Shown in pieces: positions 6,737 to 14,267 of a stretch of DNA of 17,503 bases. Under the pieces are notes generated by a model. It saw only the letters and a list, made by a program, of their open reading frames with translations. It was not told the DNA's origin and ran no database searches. A program made the translations under genes and the position numbers. Position 1 is the first letter of the stretch. Each line of letters starts with the position of its first letter. This stretch comes from Bdellovibrionota bacterium (GTDB lineage Bacteria > Bdellovibrionota > Bacteriovoracia > Bacteriovoracales > Bacteriovoracaceae). Location of the stretch: positions 1 to 17,503 of the forward strand of contig JAURQB010000167.1 of assembly GCA_030836365.1 (NCBI GenBank). The letters are read 5' to 3'.

Positions 6737-7414
6737 TCAAAGAATAATCTTTTTAATTGCCTGATTTATATCACCTCTAATTCCCGCTCCCATGCTTGAA
6801 GACTGTAATTTTCGTAAAGCAGGAATCGCCTCCTTAACCTTGAGGCTAGACAAAGTTGAAATAATTTTTTTAACCACCTCTGATGGCTTCATTCCACTTT
6901 TTGTATTAATGTAATTACTAGAATCACCGAGCATTTTTAAAACATCCATTTTTAAACCATATATTTTAAGTACTGAGATGGTATCTAAAGCCTGCTCTCT
7001 AATAACATAGGATCTATCAGACAATAATTCTCGATATTCCTTAATTGGATATACAATTTTTAATGATTTTAAGGATTTTACCGCAGCACTTCGAATCATC
7101 CAATTTGGATGTGATAAATATTTAACCATTAAGTCAGATGACTTTGTTCCCATCGTTTTACCAACTAATACTAAGCTCAACCACCTGCTTCGGTCCGGAA
7201 AGTCATTATCCCTAATAACCGACAAAAATGATCTTATAGATTCTCCTGGCTTGTCAGCAAGTATTTTTTGTACAATTTTTACATCGCTGGTAGAAAGTTT
7301 TTCACGTTTCAATATTTCTTCTAAGCTCGAATTTGCATATAACTCATTGAAAATAAATTGATAAAATATAGTCGTTATAAATAAAAGGTTACCCAAGCAT
7401 TTTTTCAAATTCAT
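6737..7414 (-). CDS. Exported HEAT-repeat protein, function unknown
   Basis: 225 residues with a signal peptide (LKKCLGNLLFITTIFYQFIF, cleavage likely near LYA/NS at about 27). The rest is alpha-helical with at least three HEAT-like units: VKYLSHPNWMIRSAAVKSLK, YRELLSDRSYVIREQALDTI and a C-terminal one around AIPALRKLQSSS...GDINQAIKKII. HEAT repeats form scaffolds for protein contacts, so this is likely a periplasmic adaptor. Its start lies 26 bp inside the end of the upstream gene, suggesting translational coupling and a shared role with that membrane-anchored protein. No enzymatic motif is present. Confidence 0.75.
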   Translation of the reverse strand: MNLKKCLGNLLFITTIFYQFIFNELYANSSLEEILKREKLSTSDVKIVQKILADKPGESIRSFLSVIRDNDFPDRSRWLSLVLVGKTMGTKSSDLMVKYLSHPNWMIRSAAVKSLKSLKIVYPIKEYRELLSDRSYVIREQALDTISVLKIYGLKMDVLKMLGDSSNYINTKSGMKPSEVVKKIISTLSSLKVKEAIPALRKLQSSSMGAGIRGDINQAIKKIIL

Positions 7415-8579
7415 CTAATAGTTCCTCTGCACTTTTATCATTTTGAGGAGATGAGCTTTTATCTTTATCATTTTCACTCTCCTCACCTTCTTGCTCTGAC
7501 TTCATTGAAACTAAATTTGAATCGACCTCTTCTTCATCAGCCTCACCGTCATTTTCCACACTCACATCACTTACTTGTTTATTATTATTTTCTGTCTCAT
7601 CAATTTTCTTTTCAATATCTGAAAGTTCGTCACTCGCCACATTGGCCTTGGCGCCATCTCCGAGATCTGCAACGGCTTCAATTTCCTCAGTGATTGACAT
7701 CACGCTCTCGTCTACTTCTTCGACCAAGCTCTTATTTTTTACAGTCTCGCTATCACTTGCAGATTTGCCAAATATATTACCGCCTTTGACCTTTACAGAC
7801 CCAAAGCTTCTCTTCTCATCACCAAGGTTGAGGTCTTTTTTCTCCTTAGATAGCTCATCGGTACCTTCTCCATTTTGAGGTCTTTCTCCTGCTTTCTCGC
7901 CAGGAATGATAGTAACCGTATCTTTTTGTACTTTTTCGCCTTTAATGAATATTAAATCATCCACTTCCTCGGGGGCGCCACTAACAACTTCAGTCTCCTC
8001 CTCAATTATCTCCCCAATATTTAACTTTTTTTTCAAATCGTTATTTTCAATTTTTAAATCTCGAAGCATCACCAAGTCGTCTTCTACAAGTTCAAATTCC
8101 TTAAGCTTATTTCGGAGCTCCTCATTATCTTCTCTTAATTTATCTAGCTCTTCATCAGTCATCCCGTCTTTAGACACATTACTATCTAAATCGACCGGAA
8201 CCTTTTTTTCTAATTGGGTTATGACCTCCTCTCGATTTTGTAAGCTACTTTTAAGCTCGCTAATTTCGGCAGAAAGTTTTTGCATCTGTTCGGTAATGAT
8301 GGATATAGATGGGGCTGAGTTAGATAATTCATCCGCCTTAACTACACTCGCAAATTTTGATTCAGATAGGATATCACTACCCTGAGCTAGTCTATTGCCA
8401 TCTAGAGTGTCTTTATAGTCACGAATCAAACTTTCTGGGATTTCATGCGAGTAGTTTAAGTATTTATTTCTATTTTTGATCCAATAAAAAATCAAACCAG
8501 ATGACGATAAAAATAATAACCAAAACATAAGAGTTATTGTTTCTGGAACAAACTCGACAATCATATTTATTAATTCCAT
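7389..8579 (-). CDS. Membrane-anchored acidic coiled-coil protein, unknown function
   Basis: 396 residues I do not recognise. An N-terminal TM segment (about 13-34, ending FYWIKNRNK, so the bulk should be cytoplasmic by the positive-inside rule) is followed by heptad-like coiled coil at about 93-127 and 140-188 (e.g. DNEELRNKLKEF, IENNDLKKKL). Then comes a long, very Glu/Asp/Ser-rich low-complexity region (about 190-380) that is surely disordered. The last residues, SAEELLDEFEKMLG (383-396), form a compact amphipathic helix that looks like a docking peptide. The start has GGAAGG about ten bases upstream. It is the first gene of a two-gene unit with the HEAT protein. The minus-strand reading is favoured over plus-strand open frames because of the clear TM, coiled coil and ribosome site. 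Confidence 0.75.
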   Translation of the reverse strand: MELINMIVEFVPETITLMFWLLFLSSSGLIFYWIKNRNKYLNYSHEIPESLIRDYKDTLDGNRLAQGSDILSESKFASVVKADELSNSAPSISIITEQMQKLSAEISELKSSLQNREEVITQLEKKVPVDLDSNVSKDGMTDEELDKLREDNEELRNKLKEFELVEDDLVMLRDLKIENNDLKKKLNIGEIIEEETEVVSGAPEEVDDLIFIKGEKVQKDTVTIIPGEKAGERPQNGEGTDELSKEKKDLNLGDEKRSFGSVKVKGGNIFGKSASDSETVKNKSLVEEVDESVMSITEEIEAVADLGDGAKANVASDELSDIEKKIDETENNNKQVSDVSVENDGEADEEEVDSNLVSMKSEQEGEESENDKDKSSSPQNDKSAEELLDEFEKMLG

Positions 8580-8615
8580 ACGGGCACAACCTTCCTAGTT
8601 TATACACTGGAATAA

Positions 8616-8644
8616 ATTATAACTTAAATCGTCATGCTAGCTAA
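8616..8644 (-). promoter_or_regulatory. Promoter for the coiled-coil/HEAT gene pair
   Basis: Minus strand: a perfect -10 TATAAT (complement of 8616-8621), a 17-bp spacer and a poor -35 TTAGCT (complement of 8639-8644, three of six). The predicted start gives a leader of about 30 nt with GGAAGG before ATG 8579. It lies in the 82-bp gap after the inositol-monophosphatase-family gene. Confidence 0.45.
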
Positions 8645-8661
8645 TAAAATGGAATAATCTG

Positions 8662-9519
8662 CTAACCTTTTAACCTCGTTAATAGGTCAACTTTAATATT
8701 TGCAGAACAAGCAATGATTGATTGATGAAATGGAGAAAATGTTTCATCGTCTAAATTAAAAACACTTAGACCAGACTCGAGACAAATAAGTCCACCAGCA
8801 GCGACATCCCAAGGCGCAAGCCCCTTCTCCCAAAAACCATGCCATGATCCTCTAGCAAGGTAGCACAAATCCAAAGCAGCACTTCCAAGTCGTCTAACAC
8901 CTCTTGAGGCCATCATCATTTTTTTAAATACTTCAAATTCTTGATCAAACTTAGCGCCTTTTTCTCCCGCAAATCCAGTGCAAAGCAATGAGTCCTTGAG
9001 TCGCCCTGGCCTGTCAAGATCTCTACTGATTAAAGCTCGATCTTTTCCAACATCCTTGTTTTCATAAAATGCACCCTCACCTTTTCTTGCACTAAAAAAA
9101 TCTCCTCGAACAGGTCTGTATACAATTCCAACAATTGGCATTCCGTTAAAACAAAGCGCCACGCTGATAGAAAAATAATCAAAACCACTTAAAAAATTAC
9201 TTGTCCCATCAAGAGGGTCAATCATCCAAGAATATCCACTCATGAGCTCACTTTCATCATAGTTTTGGATAAAAGAATTCTCTTCTGCACAAAACTTTGC
9301 CTCGGGAAGAATTTTTTTCAATCCATCGATAAGAAAATTTTCTACATTTTTATCAGCCTCACTAACAAGGCCTTGTCCCTTTTTATAATCGATTTTCAAA
9401 TCCGCTCTTTTGTTCCAAAAATCTCTAAGAAGATCACCTGCTGAATAAATAAGATTTTCGAGAGCTGTATAGTCGATCAGATTTTTAAGAGCTATATGAT
9501 CAATAACTTTTTTATTCAT
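8662..9519 (-). CDS. Inositol monophosphatase family protein (SuhB/CysQ-like)
   Basis: 285-residue Mg-dependent, Li-sensitive-type sugar phosphatase of the IMPase superfamily. Metal-binding motifs are complete: CAEEN (E79/E80), WMIDPLDGTSNF (D101, D104, T106) and the C-terminal APWDVAAGGLI with D238. LVSEAD near 51 is also conserved. The motifs do not separate inositol-1-phosphatase, 3'-phosphoadenosine 5'-phosphate phosphatase (CysQ) or histidinol-phosphatase-type activity. The N-terminus carries an imperfect 9-residue tandem repeat (IDHIALKNL then IDYTALENL). Its ATG overlaps the yacG stop by 8 bases (ATGAATAA), so the two are probably translationally coupled. Confidence 0.9.
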   Translation of the reverse strand: MNKKVIDHIALKNLIDYTALENLIYSAGDLLRDFWNKRADLKIDYKKGQGLVSEADKNVENFLIDGLKKILPEAKFCAEENSFIQNYDESELMSGYSWMIDPLDGTSNFLSGFDYFSISVALCFNGMPIVGIVYRPVRGDFFSARKGEGAFYENKDVGKDRALISRDLDRPGRLKDSLLCTGFAGEKGAKFDQEFEVFKKMMMASRGVRRLGSAALDLCYLARGSWHGFWEKGLAPWDVAAGGLICLESGLSVFNLDDETFSPFHQSIIACSANIKVDLLTRLKG

Positions 9520-9700
9520 CCCTATTTCCTAGCGCCTTTTCGAGTTCCGTAACTTCCTCATCATCAAGTTCAACCGCTGGAATCGTATAACCTTCAGATA
9601 ACCAATTTCCTAAGTCCAGTTCTTTGCATCGTTCGGAGCAAAATGGTTTATCCTCAGATTTATTTGGATCAAATTTTTTTTGGCAGATTGGGCACTTCAT
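9512..9700 (-). CDS. yacG: DNA gyrase inhibitor YacG (zinc-binding)
   Basis: 62-residue zinc-ribbon protein. E. coli YacG binds GyrB and blocks DNA binding by gyrase. Seen: the four Cys ligands in CPICQKKF and FCSERCKELDLGNWL (C3, C6, C21, C25), followed by the family signature LGNWLSEGYTIP and an acidic tail. AAAGGAC about eight bases before the ATG lies in the end of the aminotransferase gene, only three bases away. Size and motifs are typical. Confidence 0.92.
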   Translation of the reverse strand: MKCPICQKKFDPNKSEDKPFCSERCKELDLGNWLSEGYTIPAVELDDEEVTELEKALGNRDE

Positions 9701-9703
9701 ATT

Positions 9704-10429
9704 TTAGTCCTTTAATACAGAAGAATTACTTTTTAATTGCAGCTGTATTTTATTAGCGAAATCCATATCAACAATAGAGTTCTGATTGATGACTCCACCG
9801 CTAATTAAACTTACTGAGTTAGTTAATAACATCATGTGATGATTTTCAACCATCGAAATATGTAAATTTTCTTCTCCACGAACGAATCCCATTGAGATTA
9901 GAATCTGAGAAGTTTTTTCGATAATTATACCACTGTATATTTTTGCGGCTAATTGAGAAGTCCAGAACTTCTTATGAACCTGATCAATAAGAATAATATT
10001 GGAGGTTGATGTTTCTAATAAATCACCTTTTCTAGAAACATATAAAACATCATCAAATCCATCTCTCAGCGCATGTCGAAGATCGAAATTCTGGGCCATA
10101 TACGCACCACTCTTGCCAAAAGGCATAACATCTTGTGTTCTCTCAACAACTTTCAATGTTTTTACATCAGTTACTTTTTGATTTAAATCTCTCAAGTAAA
10201 TCTGTGAAAATAACTCTATTTCTTCAGAGATTTTAAATTCAGACATTGCAGGGATGAGAGAAATTCTAAAGTAAAAATCTCCCGCGACATCTTTGTTTGA
10301 TTCGATCGCTTTAAACAATAAATTTCGAGTGCTTTCAATAAGATTTTCGTAGTAAAAGTCTTCAAATATATCTCCGTAATAAGCCTTTAAGTTCCTAGAA
10401 AAACGCTCTAAATGGTCATTCAAAAACAT
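9704..10429 (-). CDS. Class IV PLP-dependent aminotransferase/lyase, first ATG version
   Basis: Fold-type IV PLP enzyme of the branched-chain aminotransferase / 4-amino-4-deoxychorismate lyase group. From the first ATG: FLNDHLERFSRNLK, the catalytic-Lys region MPFGKSGAYMAQN (K106 as the PLP Schiff-base Lys) and DVLYVSRKGDLLETSTSNI with E139, the PLP-pyridine-N Glu. The end has LTNSVSLISGG. At 241 residues it is short: family members of 270-300 carry about 45 more at the N-terminus, which are found upstream in frame without a standard start codon (next entry). Whether it is IlvE-like or PabC-like cannot be settled here. First gene of a unit with yacG and the IMPase-family gene; divergent from the pantothenate operon, which uses ketoisovalerate (an IlvE product) and methylene-THF (from PabC-derived folate). 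Confidence 0.85.
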   Translation of the reverse strand: MFLNDHLERFSRNLKAYYGDIFEDFYYENLIESTRNLLFKAIESNKDVAGDFYFRISLIPAMSEFKISEEIELFSQIYLRDLNQKVTDVKTLKVVERTQDVMPFGKSGAYMAQNFDLRHALRDGFDDVLYVSRKGDLLETSTSNIILIDQVHKKFWTSQLAAKIYSGIIIEKTSQILISMGFVRGEENLHISMVENHHMMLLTNSVSLISGGVINQNSIVDMDFANKIQLQLKSNSSVLKD

Positions 10430-10588
10430 AGGCCCATATTGATATGTTCGACCGGAAATAAAAAAATTTTCCCCCAGCCAAAATGCACGATTTTTTCGCA
10501 GGAGATAATGAATACTTTTTTCAGCAATTTCACCTTTTGATGATGCCCATTTAATGATTTCTATAGTAAACCTCGTCTGATTAAATAT
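10430..10588 (-). other. In-frame N-terminal extension of the class IV aminotransferase, no standard start codon
   Basis: The minus-strand frame stays open from ATG 10429 up to a TAA at 10589-10591. The last part reads NRAFWLGENFFISGRTYQYGP before MFLNDHLERF, aligning with the conserved class IV segment GxxVFExIRxYxGxxFxxxxHxxRL, including the Arg (SGRTY) that contacts the substrate carboxylate. So it is very probably translated. No ATG, GTG or TTG occurs in it. A GAGG (complement of 10571-10574) lies six bases before an ATA at 10562-10564, which would give a 286-residue protein. An ATC or ATT just downstream, or a one-base error in the AAAA run near 10537 that would link an out-of-frame ATG at 10550, are alternatives. 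Confidence 0.6.
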
Positions 10589-10605
10589 TTAAAAGTTTGG
10601 GTAAG

Positions 10606-11544
10606 ATGAGTTTATTAAAATTACTGATTATTGGCCACGGTTCCCAGGCAAAGGCATGGTCAACCAACCTTCAAAAGTCTAATGCTTCTGTCACCATTGG
10701 GTTACGCTCAGGATCTCCTAGTATTGCCAAGGCAAAAGAATCTGGGCTCCCCGTCATCGAACTGGATAAAGTCAAAGACATAAGCGACTTTGACGCTATT
10801 ATTTTACTAACTCCTGATGATAGTCACTTGAAGGTTCTTGAACTTTTACCAAATAAACATCGCGAAGCTCAACGAATTATTTATGCTCACGGCTATTCTT
10901 TAGAAAAAGACTACCTGCATCACAGGTTTCCGAATTTTTCTCACTTACTACTGGCACCGAAAGCAATAGCCTCTGAAGTTATTTTACTTCATCAGCAAAA
11001 CAAGCCGATTCCTGCTGCTTTTAGCTTGGAGCACGCAATAAACCCTGCTTCTGACCTTGAGGTCATTCAACGGATCGCTAATAGCGTTGGGATGACTGGG
11101 CGTTTAATACAAACGACATTTAAAGAAGAAATGTCCTGTGATTTATTTTCTGAGCAATCTATTTTGTGTAGTGTTTTACCACGCGTCATAAAGCTTAGTT
11201 ATGACACACTCGTACAAAATGGAGTCTCTCAAGAGCTTGCTTTTCTCGAATGCTGCCTTGAGTCAAGGTACATCCTCAACACTTTGCTTAAAGTTGGTTT
11301 TCCCAAATTCTTCGATATTATTAGTCCAAATGCATTAATTGGAGCAAATAAAGCAACAAATAAACTTTTTGATGAAAAGTTTGAGCAAAAGTTTAAGGAC
11401 CTATTCACAGATATAGAGAGCGGAAAGTTTTACCAAGAAATAGAATCCGCTGATATTGACACATTAAGAAAAAAAATGGTTTCTCTCTATAGCGAAGGTG
11501 ATATAGAAGTAACGAGAAACACACTGCAGGAATATTTAAATTAG
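10606..11544 (+). CDS. Divergent ketol-acid reductoisomerase (IlvC-like), probable ketopantoate reductase
   Basis: 312 residues from ATG 10606 (an in-frame TTG at 10597 is possible). N-terminal Rossmann domain: IIGHGSQAKAW (8-18), TIGLRSGS, LLTPDDSH, IYAHGYS with H95. The IlvC C-terminal knotted domain follows: LAPK (K119), TTFKEEMSCDLFSEQSIL with metal ligands D179 and E183, ECCLE with E215 and E219, and S240. It departs from true IlvC: LAPKGPGH is LAPKAIAS, and the SISNTAEYGD region is SPNALIGANK. It is first in the pantothenate/CoA operon, ending TAG eight bases before panB. IlvC is known to reduce ketopantoate as a side activity in enteric bacteria and Corynebacterium; I infer this paralogue is the dedicated pantoate-forming enzyme here. 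Alternative: a genuine branched-chain KARI. Confidence 0.8.
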   Translation: MSLLKLLIIGHGSQAKAWSTNLQKSNASVTIGLRSGSPSIAKAKESGLPVIELDKVKDISDFDAIILLTPDDSHLKVLELLPNKHREAQRIIYAHGYSLEKDYLHHRFPNFSHLLLAPKAIASEVILLHQQNKPIPAAFSLEHAINPASDLEVIQRIANSVGMTGRLIQTTFKEEMSCDLFSEQSILCSVLPRVIKLSYDTLVQNGVSQELAFLECCLESRYILNTLLKVGFPKFFDIISPNALIGANKATNKLFDEKFEQKFKDLFTDIESGKFYQEIESADIDTLRKKMVSLYSEGDIEVTRNTLQEYLN

Positions 11545-11552
11545 GAATATCC

Positions 11553-12374
11553 ATGAAATGGACCACCAAAAAATTTAGGCAAATAAAGTCAAAAAGCGAG
11601 CGGAAAAAGCTGACGATGCTAACTTGTTATGACTTTCAGACTGCTAATGCCTTAAATAAATCAGAAATTGATTTAATCCTTGTTGGTGACAGCTTAGGCA
11701 ACGTCGTTTTAGGGTATGAGACAACTTGCCGTGTTTCTATCGAAGAAATGATCGTTTTTGGGTCTGCGGTAAAAAGAGGTGCACCTGATAAATTCACTGT
11801 CATCGATATGCCTTTTGGCACTTACGCCAATAAAAGCCTGGCGCTTGAAAATGGCATCAAACTTTTTCAACAAACTGGTGCAGAGGCATTAAAACTTGAG
11901 GGAGCAAACGAGCAAGTTATCGGATCAATAAAATCTCTCGTCAATACAGGGATTCCAGTTATTGGCCATATTGGTTTAACTCCTCAATTTTTTCATCAAC
12001 AAGGCGGCTACTTTACCCATGGAAAAACCGCTGAAGAAAAAGACATCCTCGTTCAACAAGCAATCGATATTCAAAATGCTGGCGCCTCCCTAATTGTACT
12101 TGAATGCGTGACAGAAGAAGTCGCCACAAAAATTACTGAGAGACTGACAATTCCAACAATTGGCATTGGTAGCGGCGAGTCTACAGATGGACAAGTTCTT
12201 GTGATAAATGATCTATTAGGTTCTGGCGTAAAAACACCTCCAAGTTTTTGTAAACCAGTTAAAAACTTTTATGAAGAAAAACTAGATGCCATTTCAACGT
12301 TCATTTCGATAACGAATGAAACGACAAGCAAGTCTAGTATATCGTTGAGAGACAATGAGAATATTTACAATTGA
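11553..12374 (+). CDS. panB: 3-methyl-2-oxobutanoate hydroxymethyltransferase
   Basis: PanB adds a hydroxymethyl group from 5,10-methylene-THF to 2-ketoisovalerate, giving ketopantoate. The 273 residues carry all family motifs: LTCYDFQTA, LVGDSLGNVVLGYETT with metal ligand D46, IDMPFGTY with D85, KLEGAN with E116, GHIGLTPQ, VLECV with E184, and IPTIGIGSG. The Shine-Dalgarno TTAGGA overlaps the stop of the preceding reductoisomerase gene. The last 20 bp overlap coaX. Confidence 0.97.
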   Translation: MKWTTKKFRQIKSKSERKKLTMLTCYDFQTANALNKSEIDLILVGDSLGNVVLGYETTCRVSIEEMIVFGSAVKRGAPDKFTVIDMPFGTYANKSLALENGIKLFQQTGAEALKLEGANEQVIGSIKSLVNTGIPVIGHIGLTPQFFHQQGGYFTHGKTAEEKDILVQQAIDIQNAGASLIVLECVTEEVATKITERLTIPTIGIGSGESTDGQVLVINDLLGSGVKTPPSFCKPVKNFYEEKLDAISTFISITNETTSKSSISLRDNENIYN

Positions 12375-13053
12375 TCAGGGAAATACCCACTCATCAATTG
12401 TTTGTTGGGAAGGTAACCACCCGACTAAAGTTGATTCGATTCAAGATCAAACTGCACCTGTGATTACTTCTGCTGTTGGAAAAAATAAATACCCCCTTAA
12501 AAGTATCGATCTTTCACAAGTCCCAGATCTTTTCTCCAAATGTTTGCTCGACGTTAAGTATTGTCCATCTCTTGGAATCGATCGCTTAATGGCCGCTATT
12601 GGCGCGCGAATTTTATGCCCTCAAAAACAAAATATTCTGATTATCGATGCCGGAACTTTTACGACAATTGACACTGTCACAGGTAATCAGTTCCTCGGAG
12701 GTTTAATTATTCCTGGAGATACAGCTCTAGCAGATAATTATTCAAAAGGCTCAAATCTTTATTCAAGTAATTTTGATATCGGAGATTATCCTTTTAACTC
12801 TACTCAAGATTGTATGACGAAAAGTGTTCCTTTTGTTTTGGAGGCGACGTACCAGAGGATTATCTCAATAATGGATATTGCCCATATTTTTATTTCAGGA
12901 GGCAACCACGCTTTTCATCAAGAGATATTAAAAAAAGTCGTGAAGTCAAAAATCGACATCACAGTCGACTCCATTTTGGTTCATCGAGGTATGAAGTATT
13001 TTTACGACGAACACTTAGGCAATAATACTTTTCCCAGGGAGAAAACATTATGA
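12355..13053 (+). CDS. coaX: Type III pantothenate kinase
   Basis: CoaX phosphorylates pantothenate with ATP; type III enzymes need a monovalent cation and are not feedback inhibited by CoA. Seen: the phosphate-binding start IFTIDQGNTHSS (D7, N10), PSLGIDRLMAA with the catalytic Asp D76, IIDAGTFTTIDTV (D98, T101), FLGGLIIPG and the adenosine-side motif FISGGNH. At 232 residues it is somewhat shorter than the usual ~255. The start overlaps panB by 20 bp, and the end overlaps coaBC by ATGA. Confidence 0.93.
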   Translation: MRIFTIDQGNTHSSIVCWEGNHPTKVDSIQDQTAPVITSAVGKNKYPLKSIDLSQVPDLFSKCLLDVKYCPSLGIDRLMAAIGARILCPQKQNILIIDAGTFTTIDTVTGNQFLGGLIIPGDTALADNYSKGSNLYSSNFDIGDYPFNSTQDCMTKSVPFVLEATYQRIISIMDIAHIFISGGNHAFHQEILKKVVKSKIDITVDSILVHRGMKYFYDEHLGNNTFPREKTL

Positions 13054-14267
13054 AATACCTTCTCTATATCACTGGGTCTATATCTTGCTACAAATCTATT
13101 GATCTTTGTCGCGCTCTTATCAATGATGGACATCAAGTTATTGTTCTCTTGAGTCAGGCGGCAGAAAAATTTATCAAAAAAGACATTTTTTTATACTTAG
13201 GTGCGAACGCAGCTTACATTCATGATGATGACTTTTCTTCGCCATCAAAGGAGATAAGACATATTGAGCTATCCAGATGGTGTGATTTTTTTGTCGTTTG
13301 CCCAGCTTCAGCAAATACCATTTCACACCTTGCAAGTGGTACCACGAAGGATCTTGGCTCTACTATTTTTCTTGCACTAGATGAAAAGGTTCAGAAGCTT
13401 ATATTTCCTGCAATGAACACAAAAATGCTAGAAAACTCGATTATCAAAAATAAAATTAAAGAGCTTGAATCAGTTATTAATATAACAGTTTTCCCTACTG
13501 AATATGGCGAGCTTGCCTGTGGAGAAGTTGGTGCTGGGAAGTTATTAGACATCGAAAAAATAAAAACGATCCTTACTTCGTGGCCTCTAGTTAAGTATCC
13601 TAAAAAAGTACTCATTAGTACAGGAGCTTCAATCTCCCCTTTAGATGATGTTCGATATTTAACGAACCCTGCATCAGGAAAGACTGGATTAAAGTTGGCG
13701 CAAAAGTTCCTACAACAGGGGTACGATGTTTCTCTCATCACGGGAATCTACTCAAATGAGTTTTTTCAAACCCTGAAAGATCACCCGAGTTTTAGCCTTC
13801 ATTGCGCGGCAACAGCAAATGATTATCTACGCCTAACAGAAGAAATGATAAATGATTGCGATGTATTCATCTCTGCAGCTGCTATTTGTGATATTTCCTT
13901 TAACTATTCTGCGGGTAAAATGAAAAAAGAGACTCTTAGTAGAACTCTTGAAATTCATCAATCGCCAGATGTCTTAAAGAAAATGATCAACAAGAAAAAA
14001 GAAAATCAATATTTCATCGGATTCGCGGCAGAGTCTGAACTCACTGAAGAAATGTTAAGAAAGAAGTGGGAGTCAAAAAAAGTCGACCTCCTCATTGGAA
14101 CGGAAGTAAATAGTGGTGCAAAAATAGGTAGTACCACAATGGGATTTAAGACAAGCACGGCAAATTATAAAATATATGAAAATAAAAAGATCTCATACGA
14201 AGGTATACTCAGCAAAAAAGATCTGTCTCAAATGATATTTGAAAAGGCCAATCAATGGTTAAATTAA
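13050..14267 (+). CDS. coaBC: Bifunctional phosphopantothenoylcysteine synthetase/decarboxylase
   Basis: Couples cysteine to 4'-phosphopantothenate (CoaB) and decarboxylates the product (CoaC, FMN-dependent) to 4'-phosphopantetheine. 405 residues, normal length. CoaC half: ITGSISCYKS (8-16), catalytic His H71 in RHIELSRWCD, PAMNTKM, and YGELACGEVGAGKL with catalytic Cys C157. CoaB half from about 185: ISTGASISPLDDVRYLTNPASGKTG (N206), SAAAICDISF with KMKKE (K290), GFAAES. The usual NxSSGKMG reads NPASGKTG, a mild change. The ATG overlaps the coaX stop in ATGA, with AGGGAG upstream; the end overlaps panC by 13 bp. Confidence 0.96.
   Translation: MKYLLYITGSISCYKSIDLCRALINDGHQVIVLLSQAAEKFIKKDIFLYLGANAAYIHDDDFSSPSKEIRHIELSRWCDFFVVCPASANTISHLASGTTKDLGSTIFLALDEKVQKLIFPAMNTKMLENSIIKNKIKELESVINITVFPTEYGELACGEVGAGKLLDIEKIKTILTSWPLVKYPKKVLISTGASISPLDDVRYLTNPASGKTGLKLAQKFLQQGYDVSLITGIYSNEFFQTLKDHPSFSLHCAATANDYLRLTEEMINDCDVFISAAAICDISFNYSAGKMKKETLSRTLEIHQSPDVLKKMINKKKENQYFIGFAAESELTEEMLRKKWESKKVDLLIGTEVNSGAKIGSTTMGFKTSTANYKIYENKKISYEGILSKKDLSQMIFEKANQWLN

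Noticed and set aside
7451..8385. Plus-strand open frames of 78-159 codons (7451-7693, 7642-7878, 7906-8385)
   Set aside because: They lie opposite the acidic coiled-coil gene. Their Ser/Phe/Leu- or His/Pro-rich products are what the complement of Glu/Asp/Ser codons gives, and none has a ribosome site or a recognisable domain.
10537..10567. TTGATG plus TATAGT as a promoter for the pantothenate operon
   Set aside because: The spacer is about 19 bp and both hexamers are imperfect; a real promoter should exist here, but I cannot place it with support.
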